Shown piece after piece: positions 1-7,390 of a stretch of 64,000 bases of DNA. The DNA comes from Candidatus Uhrbacteria bacterium (GTDB lineage Bacteria > Patescibacteriota > Patescibacteriia > 2-12-FULL-60-25), in assembly GCA_016222815.1 (NCBI GenBank), contig JACRQE010000002.1, forward strand, positions 248,001 to 312,000. The letters run 5' to 3'. Under the pieces are notes generated by a model. That model saw nothing but the letters and a program-made list of their open reading frames with translations, had not been told where the DNA came from and did no database searches. Within the stretch, counting starts at the first letter, position 1. Every line of letters starts with the position of its first letter. The position numbers and the translations under genes were made by a program.

Positions 1-1
1 T

Positions 2-28
2 AAAAACTCTCGTTGTGCGAGAGTTTTT
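2..28 (-). terminator. Terminator after tRNA-His
   Basis: Stem AAAAACTCTCG/CGAGAGTTTTT with a five-base loop. Read on the minus strand it follows tRNA-His directly and ends in a T-run. Its symmetry would also let it stop plus-strand transcripts entering the window. Confidence 0.75.
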
Positions 29-31
29 ACG

Positions 32-107
32 TGGGGTGGCTAATGGGATTCGAACCCATGAAAACGGGACCACAACCCGTTGTGATAACCACTTCACCAT
101 AGCCACC
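32..107 (-). tRNA. tRNA-His (GTG)
   Basis: A complete cloverleaf can be folded on the minus strand. The anticodon loop reads TTGTGGT, giving anticodon GTG. The acceptor stem GTGGCTA/TAGCCAC is preceded by an encoded extra G (the G-1 specific to tRNA-His) that pairs with discriminator C73, and CCA is encoded. The T arm contains GGTTCGAATCC. A terminator follows at once, so it appears to be a single-gene transcript. Confidence 0.96.
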
Positions 108-166
108 ATGATATTCAATTGCTGCGTATTTATACCGCATTTAACCGGCCTTGGCAAGACCCTAGG

Positions 167-376
167 TCATTCCCTCCCCCAATCGATGTTGTTCCAAAAC
201 CTTTCATACAATAAATACAGCAAGGTCCTGGTGACGGTCGAAAAGGTGACGACCCAAATCGTCACATCGAGCCTGTGCGTGACGAAGTAGACCACGGCAG
301 AATCGGACATGAGGACGAAGAACCGATAAGCCAAGGTTTTGACCAACGAGCGGTTAAATCGTTCGCGTTGCGCCAT
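167..376 (-). CDS. DUF2061-family small membrane protein
   Basis: The product is 69 residues and resembles the DUF2061 family of small membrane proteins: a basic N-terminus containing RSLVKTLAYR, two hydrophobic stretches (about residues 18-34 and 38-56) and the typical C-terminal ending with YERFWNNIDWG. The family's function is unknown. The start is the ATG of MAQRER. No Shine-Dalgarno site is visible, and a TACACT-like -10 lies only a few bases upstream, so the mRNA may be leaderless. It stands alone between tRNA-His and the tRNA-Arg locus. Assignment is by recognisable family pattern; I could not run a profile search. Confidence 0.75.
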   Translation of the reverse strand: MAQRERFNRSLVKTLAYRFFVLMSDSAVVYFVTHRLDVTIWVVTFSTVTRTLLYLLYERFWNNIDWGRE

Positions 377-476
377 ACGTATACAGTGTACCAGACTTAG
401 GCAGGAATCCCGATTGACCCAACCCCTTTAATCCTATATATTCGCCCTGCCACCTGTCCCTGTAGCACAATGGATA

Positions 477-498
477 GCCCGGTCATCCGACCGGGCAG
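477..498 (+). repeat. Palindrome inserted in the D loop of the tRNA-Arg copy
   Basis: A perfect hairpin with stem GCCCGGTC/GACCGGGC and loop ATCC, followed by AG. The intact tRNA copy has GGATA joined directly to GTGCGCC at this point, so the borders of the insertion can be read exactly. Confidence 0.85.
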
Positions 499-533
499 GT
501 GCGCCAGCCTTCTAAGCTGGTCATGATGGTTCG

Positions 534-573
534 CCAGGTCATCCGACCTGGCGCCCGGTCGGATGACCGGGCG
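534..573 (+). repeat. Double palindrome inserted in the T loop of the tRNA-Arg copy
   Basis: Two adjacent hairpins. The first has stem CCAGGTC/GACCTGG and loop ATCC; the second has stem CGCCCGGTC/GACCGGGCG with loop GGAT, the reverse complement of ATCC. Both share the 12-base core GGTC-ATCC-GACC with the D-loop insertion, the second in inverted orientation. The insertion splits GGTTCG from ATTCCA of the T arm. Confidence 0.85.
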
Positions 574-582
574 ATTCCACCT

Positions 583-834
583 ATGATGTATTTTGTCTAC
601 GTCCTAAGATTAAATAATGGCGATTTGTATAAGGGGTATACGGAAGATATCGAGAGACGGCTAAAAGAGCATGAGCGCGGAATTGTCGATTCAACACGGC
701 CATTCAGGCCGTTAAAACCAGTCTTGATAGAAAAATACTTCAATCAGTCTGATGCGATGAGACGTGAACGATTCCTCAAAACAACGGAAGGACGAAGATT
801 GCTTCATCAGCAATTGAGAGATACGCTTTCATAA
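583..834 (+). CDS. GIY-YIG nuclease family protein
   Basis: The product is an 83-residue single-domain GIY-YIG protein of the UPF0213/YhbQ type. The GIY-like element is YFVYVLR near the start, the YIG-like element is LYKGYT, then comes the conserved arginine region ERRLKEHERG and a later acidic and basic segment RRERFLKTTEG expected to supply the metal-binding Glu. Length matches free-standing family members. Catalytic activity is plausible but unproven. The gene begins four bases after the end of the disrupted tRNA-Arg copy and stops four bases before the intact tRNA-Arg, so it lies inside a duplicated tRNA locus. There is no Shine-Dalgarno site; the frame is also open upstream to a GTG at 499 inside the tRNA copy. 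Start is ATG 583 or 586. Confidence 0.85.
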   Translation: MMYFVYVLRLNNGDLYKGYTEDIERRLKEHERGIVDSTRPFRPLKPVLIEKYFNQSDAMRRERFLKTTEGRRLLHQQLRDTLS

Positions 835-838
835 TTAA

Positions 839-913
839 GTCCCTGTAGCACAATGGATAGTGCGCCAGCCTTCTAAGCTGGTCATGATGGTTCGATTCCA
901 TCCGGGGACACCA
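839..913 (+). tRNA. tRNA-Arg (TCT), intact copy
   Basis: A full cloverleaf: acceptor GTCCCTG/CGGGGAC with one G-T pair, D stem GCAC/GTGC, anticodon stem CCAGC/GCTGG around CTTCTAA (anticodon TCT), T stem GATGG/CCATC, discriminator A and encoded CCA. It is the undamaged counterpart of the copy at 456-579. Confidence 0.95.
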
Positions 914-919
914 TGCCAG

Positions 920-947
920 AACCTCGCGCAAGCGGGGTTTTGCTTTT
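920..947 (+). terminator. Terminator after tRNA-Arg
   Basis: Stem AACCTCGC/GCGGGGTT with one G-T pair and a four-base loop, followed by TTGCTTTTT. It lies seven bases after the tRNA-Arg CCA. Confidence 0.65.
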
Positions 948-979
948 TCCCGGTCGGTTTAACTATACTGGAAAGGTAC

Positions 980-1714
980 ATGCTGATAGCCCATCTATCC
1001 GACCTGCACCTGGGGAAGTCCGACAAACATCGGGATGCCGCCTTCGCGCTGCACAGGGCAATCCTGGCCAATAAAGTAGACCGCACGATAGTCACGGGCG
1101 ACATCACCGAACATGGGCTGGAAGAGGAATTCGCCTTGTTCAAAAAGATATTCAACGATTCCCTTGAACCAGACAGGATGACAATCGTACCGGGGAACCA
1201 CGATCGCCTGAACGACGAGGTGGCGAAAAACATGATGGAAAGCAAGGTCTTAGTCACCCGCCTTCCCGGTTTCATGCTTATCGCGATAGACTCGACCGGA
1301 CCACATAACCGATGGAGGCACGCGGGCCACGGTAAGATCGACGAAAGCATAATCAACAAGACCCTGGGCTTCATCGACCGGGTGGCGTCATCAGATTTCG
1401 TGATTGTCGCGCTCCACCATCATCTGCTCCCCTTGCCAGAGGACCTGTGGGTGGAAAAAATATCGGACTGGCTCCGGTTGCCTTTCGCTGCGGAACTCAA
1501 ATTGGGGAAAACGTTATTAGACAAGCTCAAAGGGCGTTGTGACTTGGTCCTGCATGGACATCGCCATGCGCCGATGGAGAAGACAGCCATCGAACAGTAC
1601 CGGAGCCTGGGCATATACAACGCCGGTTCATCAACAAAGCTGGGACGGTTCAGGATATTCGATATCCGGGACGGGAGACTCATCGAACCACCGAAGTGGG
1701 TGGAGGCGATGTAA
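980..1714 (+). CDS. Calcineurin-like metallophosphoesterase
   Basis: A 244-residue protein with the full metallophosphoesterase signature: SDLHLG (Asp8, His10), GDITEHG (Asp41), GNHD (Asn73, His74), a histidine cluster at 146-148 and HGHRH (His192, His194). These residues hold a dinuclear metal centre in the superfamily. No signal peptide is seen, so it should act in the cytoplasm on a phosphodiester or phosphomonoester; the substrate cannot be read from sequence. The open frame extends back into tRNA-Arg, so the true start is taken as ATG 980, preceded by GGAAAGG and beginning exactly at the conserved first beta-strand. The rhamnose genes follow after about 50 bases. Confidence 0.85.
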   Translation: MLIAHLSDLHLGKSDKHRDAAFALHRAILANKVDRTIVTGDITEHGLEEEFALFKKIFNDSLEPDRMTIVPGNHDRLNDEVAKNMMESKVLVTRLPGFMLIAIDSTGPHNRWRHAGHGKIDESIINKTLGFIDRVASSDFVIVALHHHLLPLPEDLWVEKISDWLRLPFAAELKLGKTLLDKLKGRCDLVLHGHRHAPMEKTAIEQYRSLGIYNAGSSTKLGRFRIFDIRDGRLIEPPKWVEAM

Positions 1715-1766
1715 CGACACGACCCGTATTGCAACCCCAATTTTTGGGGTATACGATGGGGCGGAT

Positions 1767-2315
1767 ATGAAAATCACGCAAACGAAACTGCCAGGCGTGC
1801 TCATCCTCGAACCAAGGAAATTCTCGGATGACCGGGGGTATTTTTTTGAAGCCTTCAAGAAGCAGGAACTTGCCGATGCGGGCATCACCTGTGAGTTCGT
1901 GCAGGACAACCAATCTGTCTCGAAACGCGGCGTCATCCGGGGATTGCATTACCAAAGGAAACCCCGAGCCCAGGCCAAGCTGGTCAGGGTCGTTAGAGGA
2001 ACGGTACGCGACGTGATAGTCGATTTGAGGAGCGACTCCCCTACTTACAAGCAATGGATCCATGTCGACCTGTCGGACGAGAACCTCCTGCAGGTCTTCA
2101 TACCGCACGGTTGTGCCCATGGTTTCTGCGCGCTGACGGATGACGCAACTTTAATGTACAAGTGCGACGATTATTATGCGCCGGAGACTGAAGGCGGGAT
2201 CAGGTTCGACGACCCGGAACTTAACATCGACTGGGGTATACCGTCCGATGAAGCGATTGTGGCGCCGAAGGACCTCCAACTGCCGTTGCTGAAAGATGCG
2301 CCGCAAGATTTTTGA
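1767..2315 (+). CDS. rfbC: dTDP-4-dehydrorhamnose 3,5-epimerase
   Basis: A 182-residue RmlC. It epimerises C3 and C5 of dTDP-4-keto-6-deoxyglucose in the pathway to dTDP-L-rhamnose, a donor for surface glycans. The catalytic pair is visible at canonical positions: His61 in RGLHYQ and Asp169 in PKDL, with Tyr131 in the cupin core and Lys71 for substrate binding. The N-terminal ILEPRKFSDDRGYFFE substrate-binding segment is intact. Length is typical. The frame is open further upstream, but ATG 1767 begins where family members begin. rfbD follows one base after the stop codon, so the two are an operon. The other two enzymes of the pathway (RmlA, RmlB) are not in this window. Confidence 0.95.
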   Translation: MKITQTKLPGVLILEPRKFSDDRGYFFEAFKKQELADAGITCEFVQDNQSVSKRGVIRGLHYQRKPRAQAKLVRVVRGTVRDVIVDLRSDSPTYKQWIHVDLSDENLLQVFIPHGCAHGFCALTDDATLMYKCDDYYAPETEGGIRFDDPELNIDWGIPSDEAIVAPKDLQLPLLKDAPQDF

Positions 2316-2316
2316 T

Positions 2317-3156
2317 ATGAAGATACTCATCACGGGTGCAAAGGGACAGTTGGGTACGGAGCTGGCGGATAATGCGGACAGACAAAGACACGAACTCATC
2401 TTGGCTGACATGGAGGAATTTGATTTGACGGATAAGACGTCAATCGGATCTTTTTTGGAGAAGACAAAATCTGACCTCATCATCAACTGCGCTGCTTTCA
2501 CGCAGGTAGATGCGGCGGAAGCGGATGGGGAGGTGGCGCGTAAAGTGAATGCGGATGCGCCGGAGACGATGGCTGCGTGGTGCAAGGAGAACGGTGCGAG
2601 GATGATTCAGATTTCCACGGATTACGTCTTTTCCGGCAACCATTCCTCACCGTACTCCGTAGACGATTTGCCGGATCCGCAAAGCGCGTATGGCCGGACA
2701 AAGCTTGAGGGAGAGCGCAAGGTCCTGGAAGCTGACGGGAATGCGATCATCATACGGACGGCTTGGCTGTATTCTCCGTACGGAAAAAATTTCGTGAAGA
2801 CCATGCTGAAATTGATGGCGGAGAGGGAGGAGTTGAAAGTCGTGGGCGACCAAATCGGTTCGCCGACATCAGCAGCGGATTTGGCGCGCGCCATCCTCAA
2901 AATCATGGAGCTGGACGGCGTGCGCGGGATTTTCCATTTCACTAACGAAGGCGTGGCGAGTTGGTACGACTTAGCGCAGGCTATCGCCGAATATTCAGGA
3001 AGCAAGTGCCGCGTGCTCCCCATCAAAACCGAAGAATATCCGACGCCGGCGAAACGTCCGGCTTATAGTGTTTTGGACAAAAGCAAAATCAAAGAATTGA
3101 TTGGTCCGATACGGCACTGGAGAGAGGCATTGAAAGATAGCCTGGGGAATGCGTAG
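2317..3156 (+). CDS. rfbD: dTDP-4-dehydrorhamnose reductase
   Basis: A 279-residue short-chain reductase of the RmlD type that makes the last, NAD(P)H-dependent step to dTDP-L-rhamnose. The nucleotide-binding GAKGQLG lies at residues 7-13, the catalytic Thr at 101 in ISTDYVF, and YGRTK with Tyr125 and Lys129 forms the active-site pair. The substrate loop motifs NCAAFTQVDAAE and RTAWLYSPYGKNF are conserved. ATG 2317 starts right at the Rossmann beta-strand. It is co-transcribed with rfbC upstream; the next gene starts 41 bases downstream and could be read through. Confidence 0.95.
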   Translation: MKILITGAKGQLGTELADNADRQRHELILADMEEFDLTDKTSIGSFLEKTKSDLIINCAAFTQVDAAEADGEVARKVNADAPETMAAWCKENGARMIQISTDYVFSGNHSSPYSVDDLPDPQSAYGRTKLEGERKVLEADGNAIIIRTAWLYSPYGKNFVKTMLKLMAEREELKVVGDQIGSPTSAADLARAILKIMELDGVRGIFHFTNEGVASWYDLAQAIAEYSGSKCRVLPIKTEEYPTPAKRPAYSVLDKSKIKELIGPIRHWREALKDSLGNA

Positions 3157-3197
3157 GAAGATGGATGGACTGCGGCAGTTTGGTCTATACTCCATGC

Positions 3198-4700
3198 ATG
3201 AAGTTCGAACTAGCCAGGAATCCTTTCAATCAACAAGAGACGATAGAACGGGAACGCCGTCTGAAACGCACCAGGGTCATCGCGGCGCTGCTATCGGCAA
3301 CAACCATTCCTTCGATTGAAGCCTGTGCCTCCCCGGTCGCCCTGGGACGAGGGCCGCTTGTCGGTATCGAAAGCGCAGATCGGCCGACCGACCTGCCGGA
3401 TTTGCCGACCTATGGCGAGATGACAGAACAACTGAAAGCGGCTATCGGTGAGGATACGCTGGGACAGGCTATGGCAATGCACCAGGCTTATGCCAGACAC
3501 GCCGAAGAACCGCCCCTGGAAACGCATATATCGGGTTTCGAGAACATGGACATGAAAGATAGTCATGTGACTGAATATCTGGGCACGTTCCCCAGATCCT
3601 GGATTTCGAACCTCTCTTCCGTTTCACTGAATTCCCGCTTTTTGGCAATGCCCTATCCTGGCCTGGAAGGCCACGAACAGTTCGGACACGGCGAATATTC
3701 CTACGGAGGCGAGACCTTCGGCATCGAATTCACCCATTCAAGCCTGAAGCGCCAAGACAACCCTAGTTTTTTAGATGTCCAGTCCCTCCTCTATGCTGTA
3801 AGCCACGAACTCGCCCATGGATCGGACTGGCGTTCGGCTCATGGCTTGGACAACCGTCGCGCACTGACTCTGCTCTGGTTGAGTCATCGCGCCGCAACAG
3901 AAGAAGGCAGACCTAAATTCGACTACCCGGAGTCCATCAAAGCAAAAACACCGGATAAAAAATGCGACGAAACATTTGCCCGGACGACGGAGTTCTACGC
4001 CGAGCTTATGAGTACCGCCCTGAATCTCAAAGGTTGCGATAGAGACGATTGGGTAAACAGTGTCGAGCTCCGGTTGATCCACGGATTCCAGAGCTCGAAC
4101 GATGCAGCCGAGCGCAACAGACGGATGGTCGAACTCGTACTAAAATGGACCGCGCCGGATTTCAGACCTTGGGATGCAGCCAATCAGCGCGCTGAACTCG
4201 AGCAGAAGATCGTAAGCCACCATTTCCTGAAACGCCTTGAACGAGGGATTGGGCACATCGAAGATAAACAACTTAGCGCGGCATTCATGGGGGTGCTCGA
4301 TAGCGGCTCCAGATTCGACTTGGATGACGTGAATTTCCAGGCCAGGCGCATCGGAATGGTTCCACCCGACCAGAACGCCTATCCTGACACCAAATCACTT
4401 ATCGACGAATTGGGAGAAACAGGAATGAATACGGACGATGAAACTTGGGCGCTGGTTTATTCTATTTTGAGAGAGACACTTGATACCCGAAGTTATAGTC
4501 TTAATTTGACATCTAGGCACGGTATCAGGATAAGGCCACGAATGAAGGATCCAATTGCTACAATCGATGAGTTCAACCAAGTGTGGCGCAAGCTCACAGA
4601 AGAACAACGCAATGGATTGAGACCTGAATTGTTGAAATTCATCAGCCAAGGGTTGGCCAAAGCGCCGTTAAAGGAAAACCGGGTGGCGCGTGGAGAATGA
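3198..4700 (+). CDS. Putative secreted zinc metallopeptidase (HELAH)
   Basis: A 500-residue protein I do not recognise as a named family. It has a basic N-terminus, a hydrophobic segment around residues 25-45 and IEAC, which resembles a lipobox, so it may be an exported lipoprotein. The clear feature is VSHELAHGSDW at about 200-210: HExxH with His203, Glu204 and His207, the zincin signature. A downstream TTEFYAEL (about residue 265) could provide the third metal ligand. The rest is mostly helical and charged. ATG 3198 was chosen over upstream starts because it gives a signal-like N-terminus. A convergent recombinase gene ends four bases after the stop. Proteolysis is inferred from the motif only. 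Confidence 0.6.
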   Translation: MKFELARNPFNQQETIERERRLKRTRVIAALLSATTIPSIEACASPVALGRGPLVGIESADRPTDLPDLPTYGEMTEQLKAAIGEDTLGQAMAMHQAYARHAEEPPLETHISGFENMDMKDSHVTEYLGTFPRSWISNLSSVSLNSRFLAMPYPGLEGHEQFGHGEYSYGGETFGIEFTHSSLKRQDNPSFLDVQSLLYAVSHELAHGSDWRSAHGLDNRRALTLLWLSHRAATEEGRPKFDYPESIKAKTPDKKCDETFARTTEFYAELMSTALNLKGCDRDDWVNSVELRLIHGFQSSNDAAERNRRMVELVLKWTAPDFRPWDAANQRAELEQKIVSHHFLKRLERGIGHIEDKQLSAAFMGVLDSGSRFDLDDVNFQARRIGMVPPDQNAYPDTKSLIDELGETGMNTDDETWALVYSILRETLDTRSYSLNLTSRHGIRIRPRMKDPIATIDEFNQVWRKLTEEQRNGLRPELLKFISQGLAKAPLKENRVARGE

Positions 4701-4703
4701 CCG

Positions 4704-5636
4704 TCAATTTTCCCTTCTTCGCGCATGGAATGCCTGGTGCACTTCCTTCAATTGTTGGTTGGTGACGTGGGTGTAGATCTGGGTGGTGGTAATGGATGAA
4801 TGGCCAAGCATGGCCTGGACGCTGCGCAGGTCGGCGCCGTTCATCAGGAGGTCGGTGGCGAAAGAGTGGCGGAGCGTGTGCGGCGAGACTTTTTTGGGGA
4901 TGCCGGCCGCGGCCGCATATTTTTTTACGAGCCTCTCGATGGAACGTGGGGTGATGGAACCCACGACCTCGGCGCCTGATTTGGCGCGGTCGTGGCGCAC
5001 GAAAATGTAGGGACACTCGTCCTGGCGAGCTTTGAGATATTCGCGCAGGAAGTGGCGAGCTTGGTTGGAGAGGAAGACCACGCGCACCTTGTCACCTTTA
5101 CCGCGAATGGAAAATTCTTCGCGGTCCAGGTTGATCATGTCTTTCTTCAGAGTGGCGAGTTCGGAGACGCGCATGCCGGTGGAGAAGAAAAGTTCGAGCA
5201 CGGCGCGGTCGCGGGCTTTGATGATATCCGGCGCGTCGGTCGAGGCGGGCGCGGCGAGAAGGCGCTCTAGGTCCATGGCATCGAGGAACGAGACTTCGCG
5301 CGTCCCCTGCTTAGCCAGCTCGATCTTCTCGGGTGCCATGCTGTCCACGTCGTGGCGGGCTAGGTACTTGAGAAAAGAACGCAGGGCAATCAGGTGATAA
5401 TTCTGCGTGGACTTCTTGAGCGTGCCGCGCTTGGGATCTTCGAGACGGTTCAGCCACAAGCGATAATTCCGGACCATCTCGTAATCCACATCGTCGGCTT
5501 TAGGATCCTTGGACCATTCGATGAAACGGTGGAGATAAAAATCATAATTGCGGACCGTGAGGGGCGAGCGGCCTTTTTCGATCTCGAGATATTCGAGGAA
5601 CTTGCGGAGATAGTGGGAAATGGGTTGGGAGGACAT
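4704..5636 (-). CDS. Tyrosine recombinase of the XerC/XerD family
   Basis: A 310-residue tyrosine recombinase. The N-terminal SAM-like core-binding domain (residues 5-95) is followed by the catalytic domain with Arg156 (TGMRVSEL), Lys180 (GKGDKVR), His253 and Arg256 (HTLRHSF), His279 (GHSS) and the nucleophile Tyr288 (IYTH). Length and all six active residues match Xer proteins, which resolve chromosome dimers at dif in cooperation with FtsK. It is the only recombinase in the window, so it may act alone as in other one-recombinase systems; that is inference. The start is the Met of MSSQPIS; upstream in-frame residues look non-coding. It converges with the peptidase gene. No obvious dif-like 28-mer was noticed nearby. 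Confidence 0.92.
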   Translation of the reverse strand: MSSQPISHYLRKFLEYLEIEKGRSPLTVRNYDFYLHRFIEWSKDPKADDVDYEMVRNYRLWLNRLEDPKRGTLKKSTQNYHLIALRSFLKYLARHDVDSMAPEKIELAKQGTREVSFLDAMDLERLLAAPASTDAPDIIKARDRAVLELFFSTGMRVSELATLKKDMINLDREEFSIRGKGDKVRVVFLSNQARHFLREYLKARQDECPYIFVRHDRAKSGAEVVGSITPRSIERLVKKYAAAAGIPKKVSPHTLRHSFATDLLMNGADLRSVQAMLGHSSITTTQIYTHVTNQQLKEVHQAFHARRREN

Positions 5637-5729
5637 GGAGGAATGGTACTCAGTACTTGGTAGATTATAGCGGATGGGTCGGAAAATGGATAATTTTAGT
5701 ACAAATTTGGCCAAAAGAGGGTAAATACC

Positions 5730-5758
5730 TTGACAAAATCCGAAAAATCATGTTAGCT
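5730..5758 (+). promoter_or_regulatory. Promoter, TTGACA-17-TTAGCT
   Basis: A perfect -35 and a fair -10 with a 17-base spacer, about 45 bases before the Shine-Dalgarno site of the gene starting at 5808. Confidence 0.6.
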
Positions 5759-5807
5759 GACAAATCTTTTGGCACAACACACCCCTGTCCCAAGGAGGTA
5801 TCGCCAG

Positions 5808-6683
5808 ATGTCGAACTTTACAGCACTCAACATCACCGTCCTGCCCTTTGCTATCTCTTCAACCGAGTTGGAGCGGATGAGGAAAGGCAGCCACATCATC
5901 GATGAAATTCTGGCTGAAAGGATGCCTGAAATAGAGGATCAGAACGCCTACATCAACGCACAATCTCAGCGCATCCCAGCCGGAGCGACGGTCAAGCTCG
6001 ACGACCTGATGCGTTCTGCCAACGACCATGGGTTTCGCGAGATCAGCTTCCCGTTGTTCGTGCCGCACTTCGTCAACAACGATGAGTGGATGGGCCATCG
6101 CTACGTCCTACTCTTCACGGATTGCATGGACGGTTTGCTGATCAGGTCGGGAGACTCCCAGCGATTGCACGACGCTTCAGCCTTCGCCAAAGTCTCGGAC
6201 ACCAAGTTCGGCCGAGTCTATGCCCTAGACCTATCCGACTGCTCCGTCGGCATCCTGGTTTATGGCGAGATGACATTGCTCTTCGACATGGGTGACGTCA
6301 TGTCGAACTTCGACTTGGGGGCACTGCTCGGGGAGGGTGTCGTGCCGCCGGTGGAGCTAGAAAGATATCGAATGCTTCAGAGCCTGGAGCGTTACCGGGC
6401 GGGACAACTGACACCGGAAGAGGAGGAGGATCAGCGCCAAGCCGCACAATGGATACGTAATCGTATGGCTCCGGGGCCAGGTCAGGTCACGGCAGATGTT
6501 GGATCAGCTCTGGGCGACAAATCGGCTGCAAAATTGCCGGAGGAACCGGTCGCCGAGGCACAGCCCATTCCCCCGCCGTTGCCGCATGAGACTGACGAGC
6601 CGGTGGAAATCGACGGTGAGGATCTCGACCAGGTGCCCGCCGCGCTTGCCGAAGAACCCACCACACCCTCGCCCTACGACTGA
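5808..6683 (+). CDS. Hypothetical protein, paralogous to the product at 6808
   Basis: A 291-residue soluble protein of unknown function. The start ATG has a strong Shine-Dalgarno site AAGGAGGT eight bases upstream. The central part (about residues 60-165) aligns by eye with the next gene's product: HRYVLLFTD against DRYVLHLTD, a following G-L/E-L, then QRLHD against KRLSD and a later G-I/Y-L ending in LLFDMG against LHFELG. The C-terminal 90 residues are low-complexity, rich in Glu, Pro and Ala, and probably unstructured. No signal peptide or membrane segment is seen. The pair looks like a tandem duplication with divergence. I assign no function. Confidence 0.7.
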   Translation: MSNFTALNITVLPFAISSTELERMRKGSHIIDEILAERMPEIEDQNAYINAQSQRIPAGATVKLDDLMRSANDHGFREISFPLFVPHFVNNDEWMGHRYVLLFTDCMDGLLIRSGDSQRLHDASAFAKVSDTKFGRVYALDLSDCSVGILVYGEMTLLFDMGDVMSNFDLGALLGEGVVPPVELERYRMLQSLERYRAGQLTPEEEEDQRQAAQWIRNRMAPGPGQVTADVGSALGDKSAAKLPEEPVAEAQPIPPPLPHETDEPVEIDGEDLDQVPAALAEEPTTPSPYD

Positions 6684-6712
6684 CCAACCCAAGCGGGCCG
6701 CTCCCGCAACTC

Positions 6713-6742
6713 AAGCCCCGTGCCGAAAACACGGGGTTTGCC
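6713..6742 (+). terminator. Terminator-like hairpin between the paralogous genes
   Basis: Stem AAGCCCCGTG/CACGGGGTTT with a seven-base loop; the T-run after it is short. It separates the two related genes, suggesting they are separate transcripts or that read-through is reduced. Confidence 0.55.
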
Positions 6743-6807
6743 ATATCTATTGCAGGAATAGATTCTCGGGCATAGCATTCAAGAGTCACGTTAGAGGGAG
6801 GGCTAAC

Positions 6808-7272
6808 ATGACTGACAAGAAGCTTCGGCTGACGGTATTCGGACCTGACGGGAAGGAATGGGAAGTCGATATCGAGAAAGGAGGGGCAGCCACCTTGGGC
6901 AACATTCTCGGGTGTTCGGTCGGGATCGACGGTCCGGTCCCGTTCATGTTCACACTTATCGGCTGGGACGAGTCCCAAGACCGATACGTCCTGCACCTGA
7001 CTGATGCCATCAAAGGCGAGCTGTACGTGGATGGCGGAACCAAGAGGTTGAGCGATTGCATACGGGACAGATCTGCCCAAGGCGTGGAATCGCTTGGAAT
7101 CTGGACCCTGGTCCTGCCTGTACCGTGCTCCGGCTATCTGACCGCAGCCGGCGTGGTCCTGCACTTTGAGCTGGGGGTCGAAATACGCAAATCCGACATC
7201 CGGCCAATCTTGGACGCGGCAAACGAAAATCGAACATCCGTGGAAGTGACATACATCCGACGGAGTTCGTGA
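6808..7272 (+). CDS. Hypothetical protein, paralogue of the product at 5808
   Basis: A 154-residue protein with no recognised domain. It shares the core pattern of its neighbour at 5808 (RYVL-x-x-TD, a Gly-rich turn, RLSD, and a closing beta-strand ending in LHFELG) but lacks the acidic, proline-rich tail. Predicted mostly beta. The Shine-Dalgarno site AGAGGGAGG stands before ATG 6808, which fixes the start. It is followed by a good terminator at 7290. There is no signal peptide. The two-gene arrangement suggests related roles, perhaps as partners, but nothing in the sequence names a reaction. Confidence 0.7.
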   Translation: MTDKKLRLTVFGPDGKEWEVDIEKGGAATLGNILGCSVGIDGPVPFMFTLIGWDESQDRYVLHLTDAIKGELYVDGGTKRLSDCIRDRSAQGVESLGIWTLVLPVPCSGYLTAAGVVLHFELGVEIRKSDIRPILDAANENRTSVEVTYIRRSS

Positions 7273-7289
7273 AAGTCCTTTTTTCCAAG

Positions 7290-7317
7290 CAACCCGCCGT
7301 GCGCTAACGGCGGGTTT
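7290..7317 (+). terminator. Intrinsic terminator
   Basis: Stem AACCCGCCGT/ACGGCGGGTT with a six-base loop and TTTT after it, 18 bases past the preceding stop codon. Confidence 0.8.
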
Positions 7318-7390
7318 TCGCATCCAGAGGGATTGACAAAGCCGGAAAAATCGGGGAAGGTCTTTGGAGAGGACGGACCTTGGAGGCAAA

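Larger units (their letters stand above)
456..579 (+). pseudogene. Disrupted partial tRNA-Arg copy with two palindromic insertions
   Basis: This stretch is a broken copy of the tRNA-Arg(TCT) gene at 839-913. Three blocks match the intact gene base for base: 456-476, 499-533 and 574-579. They are separated by a 22-base insertion at 477-498 and a 40-base insertion at 534-573, both self-complementary. Mapped on the cloverleaf, the first falls in the D loop next to the 3' D stem and the second in the T loop. The copy ends after ATTCCA and lacks the acceptor 3' strand, because a GIY-YIG reading frame starts a few bases later. It cannot make a normal tRNA. Confidence 0.85.
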
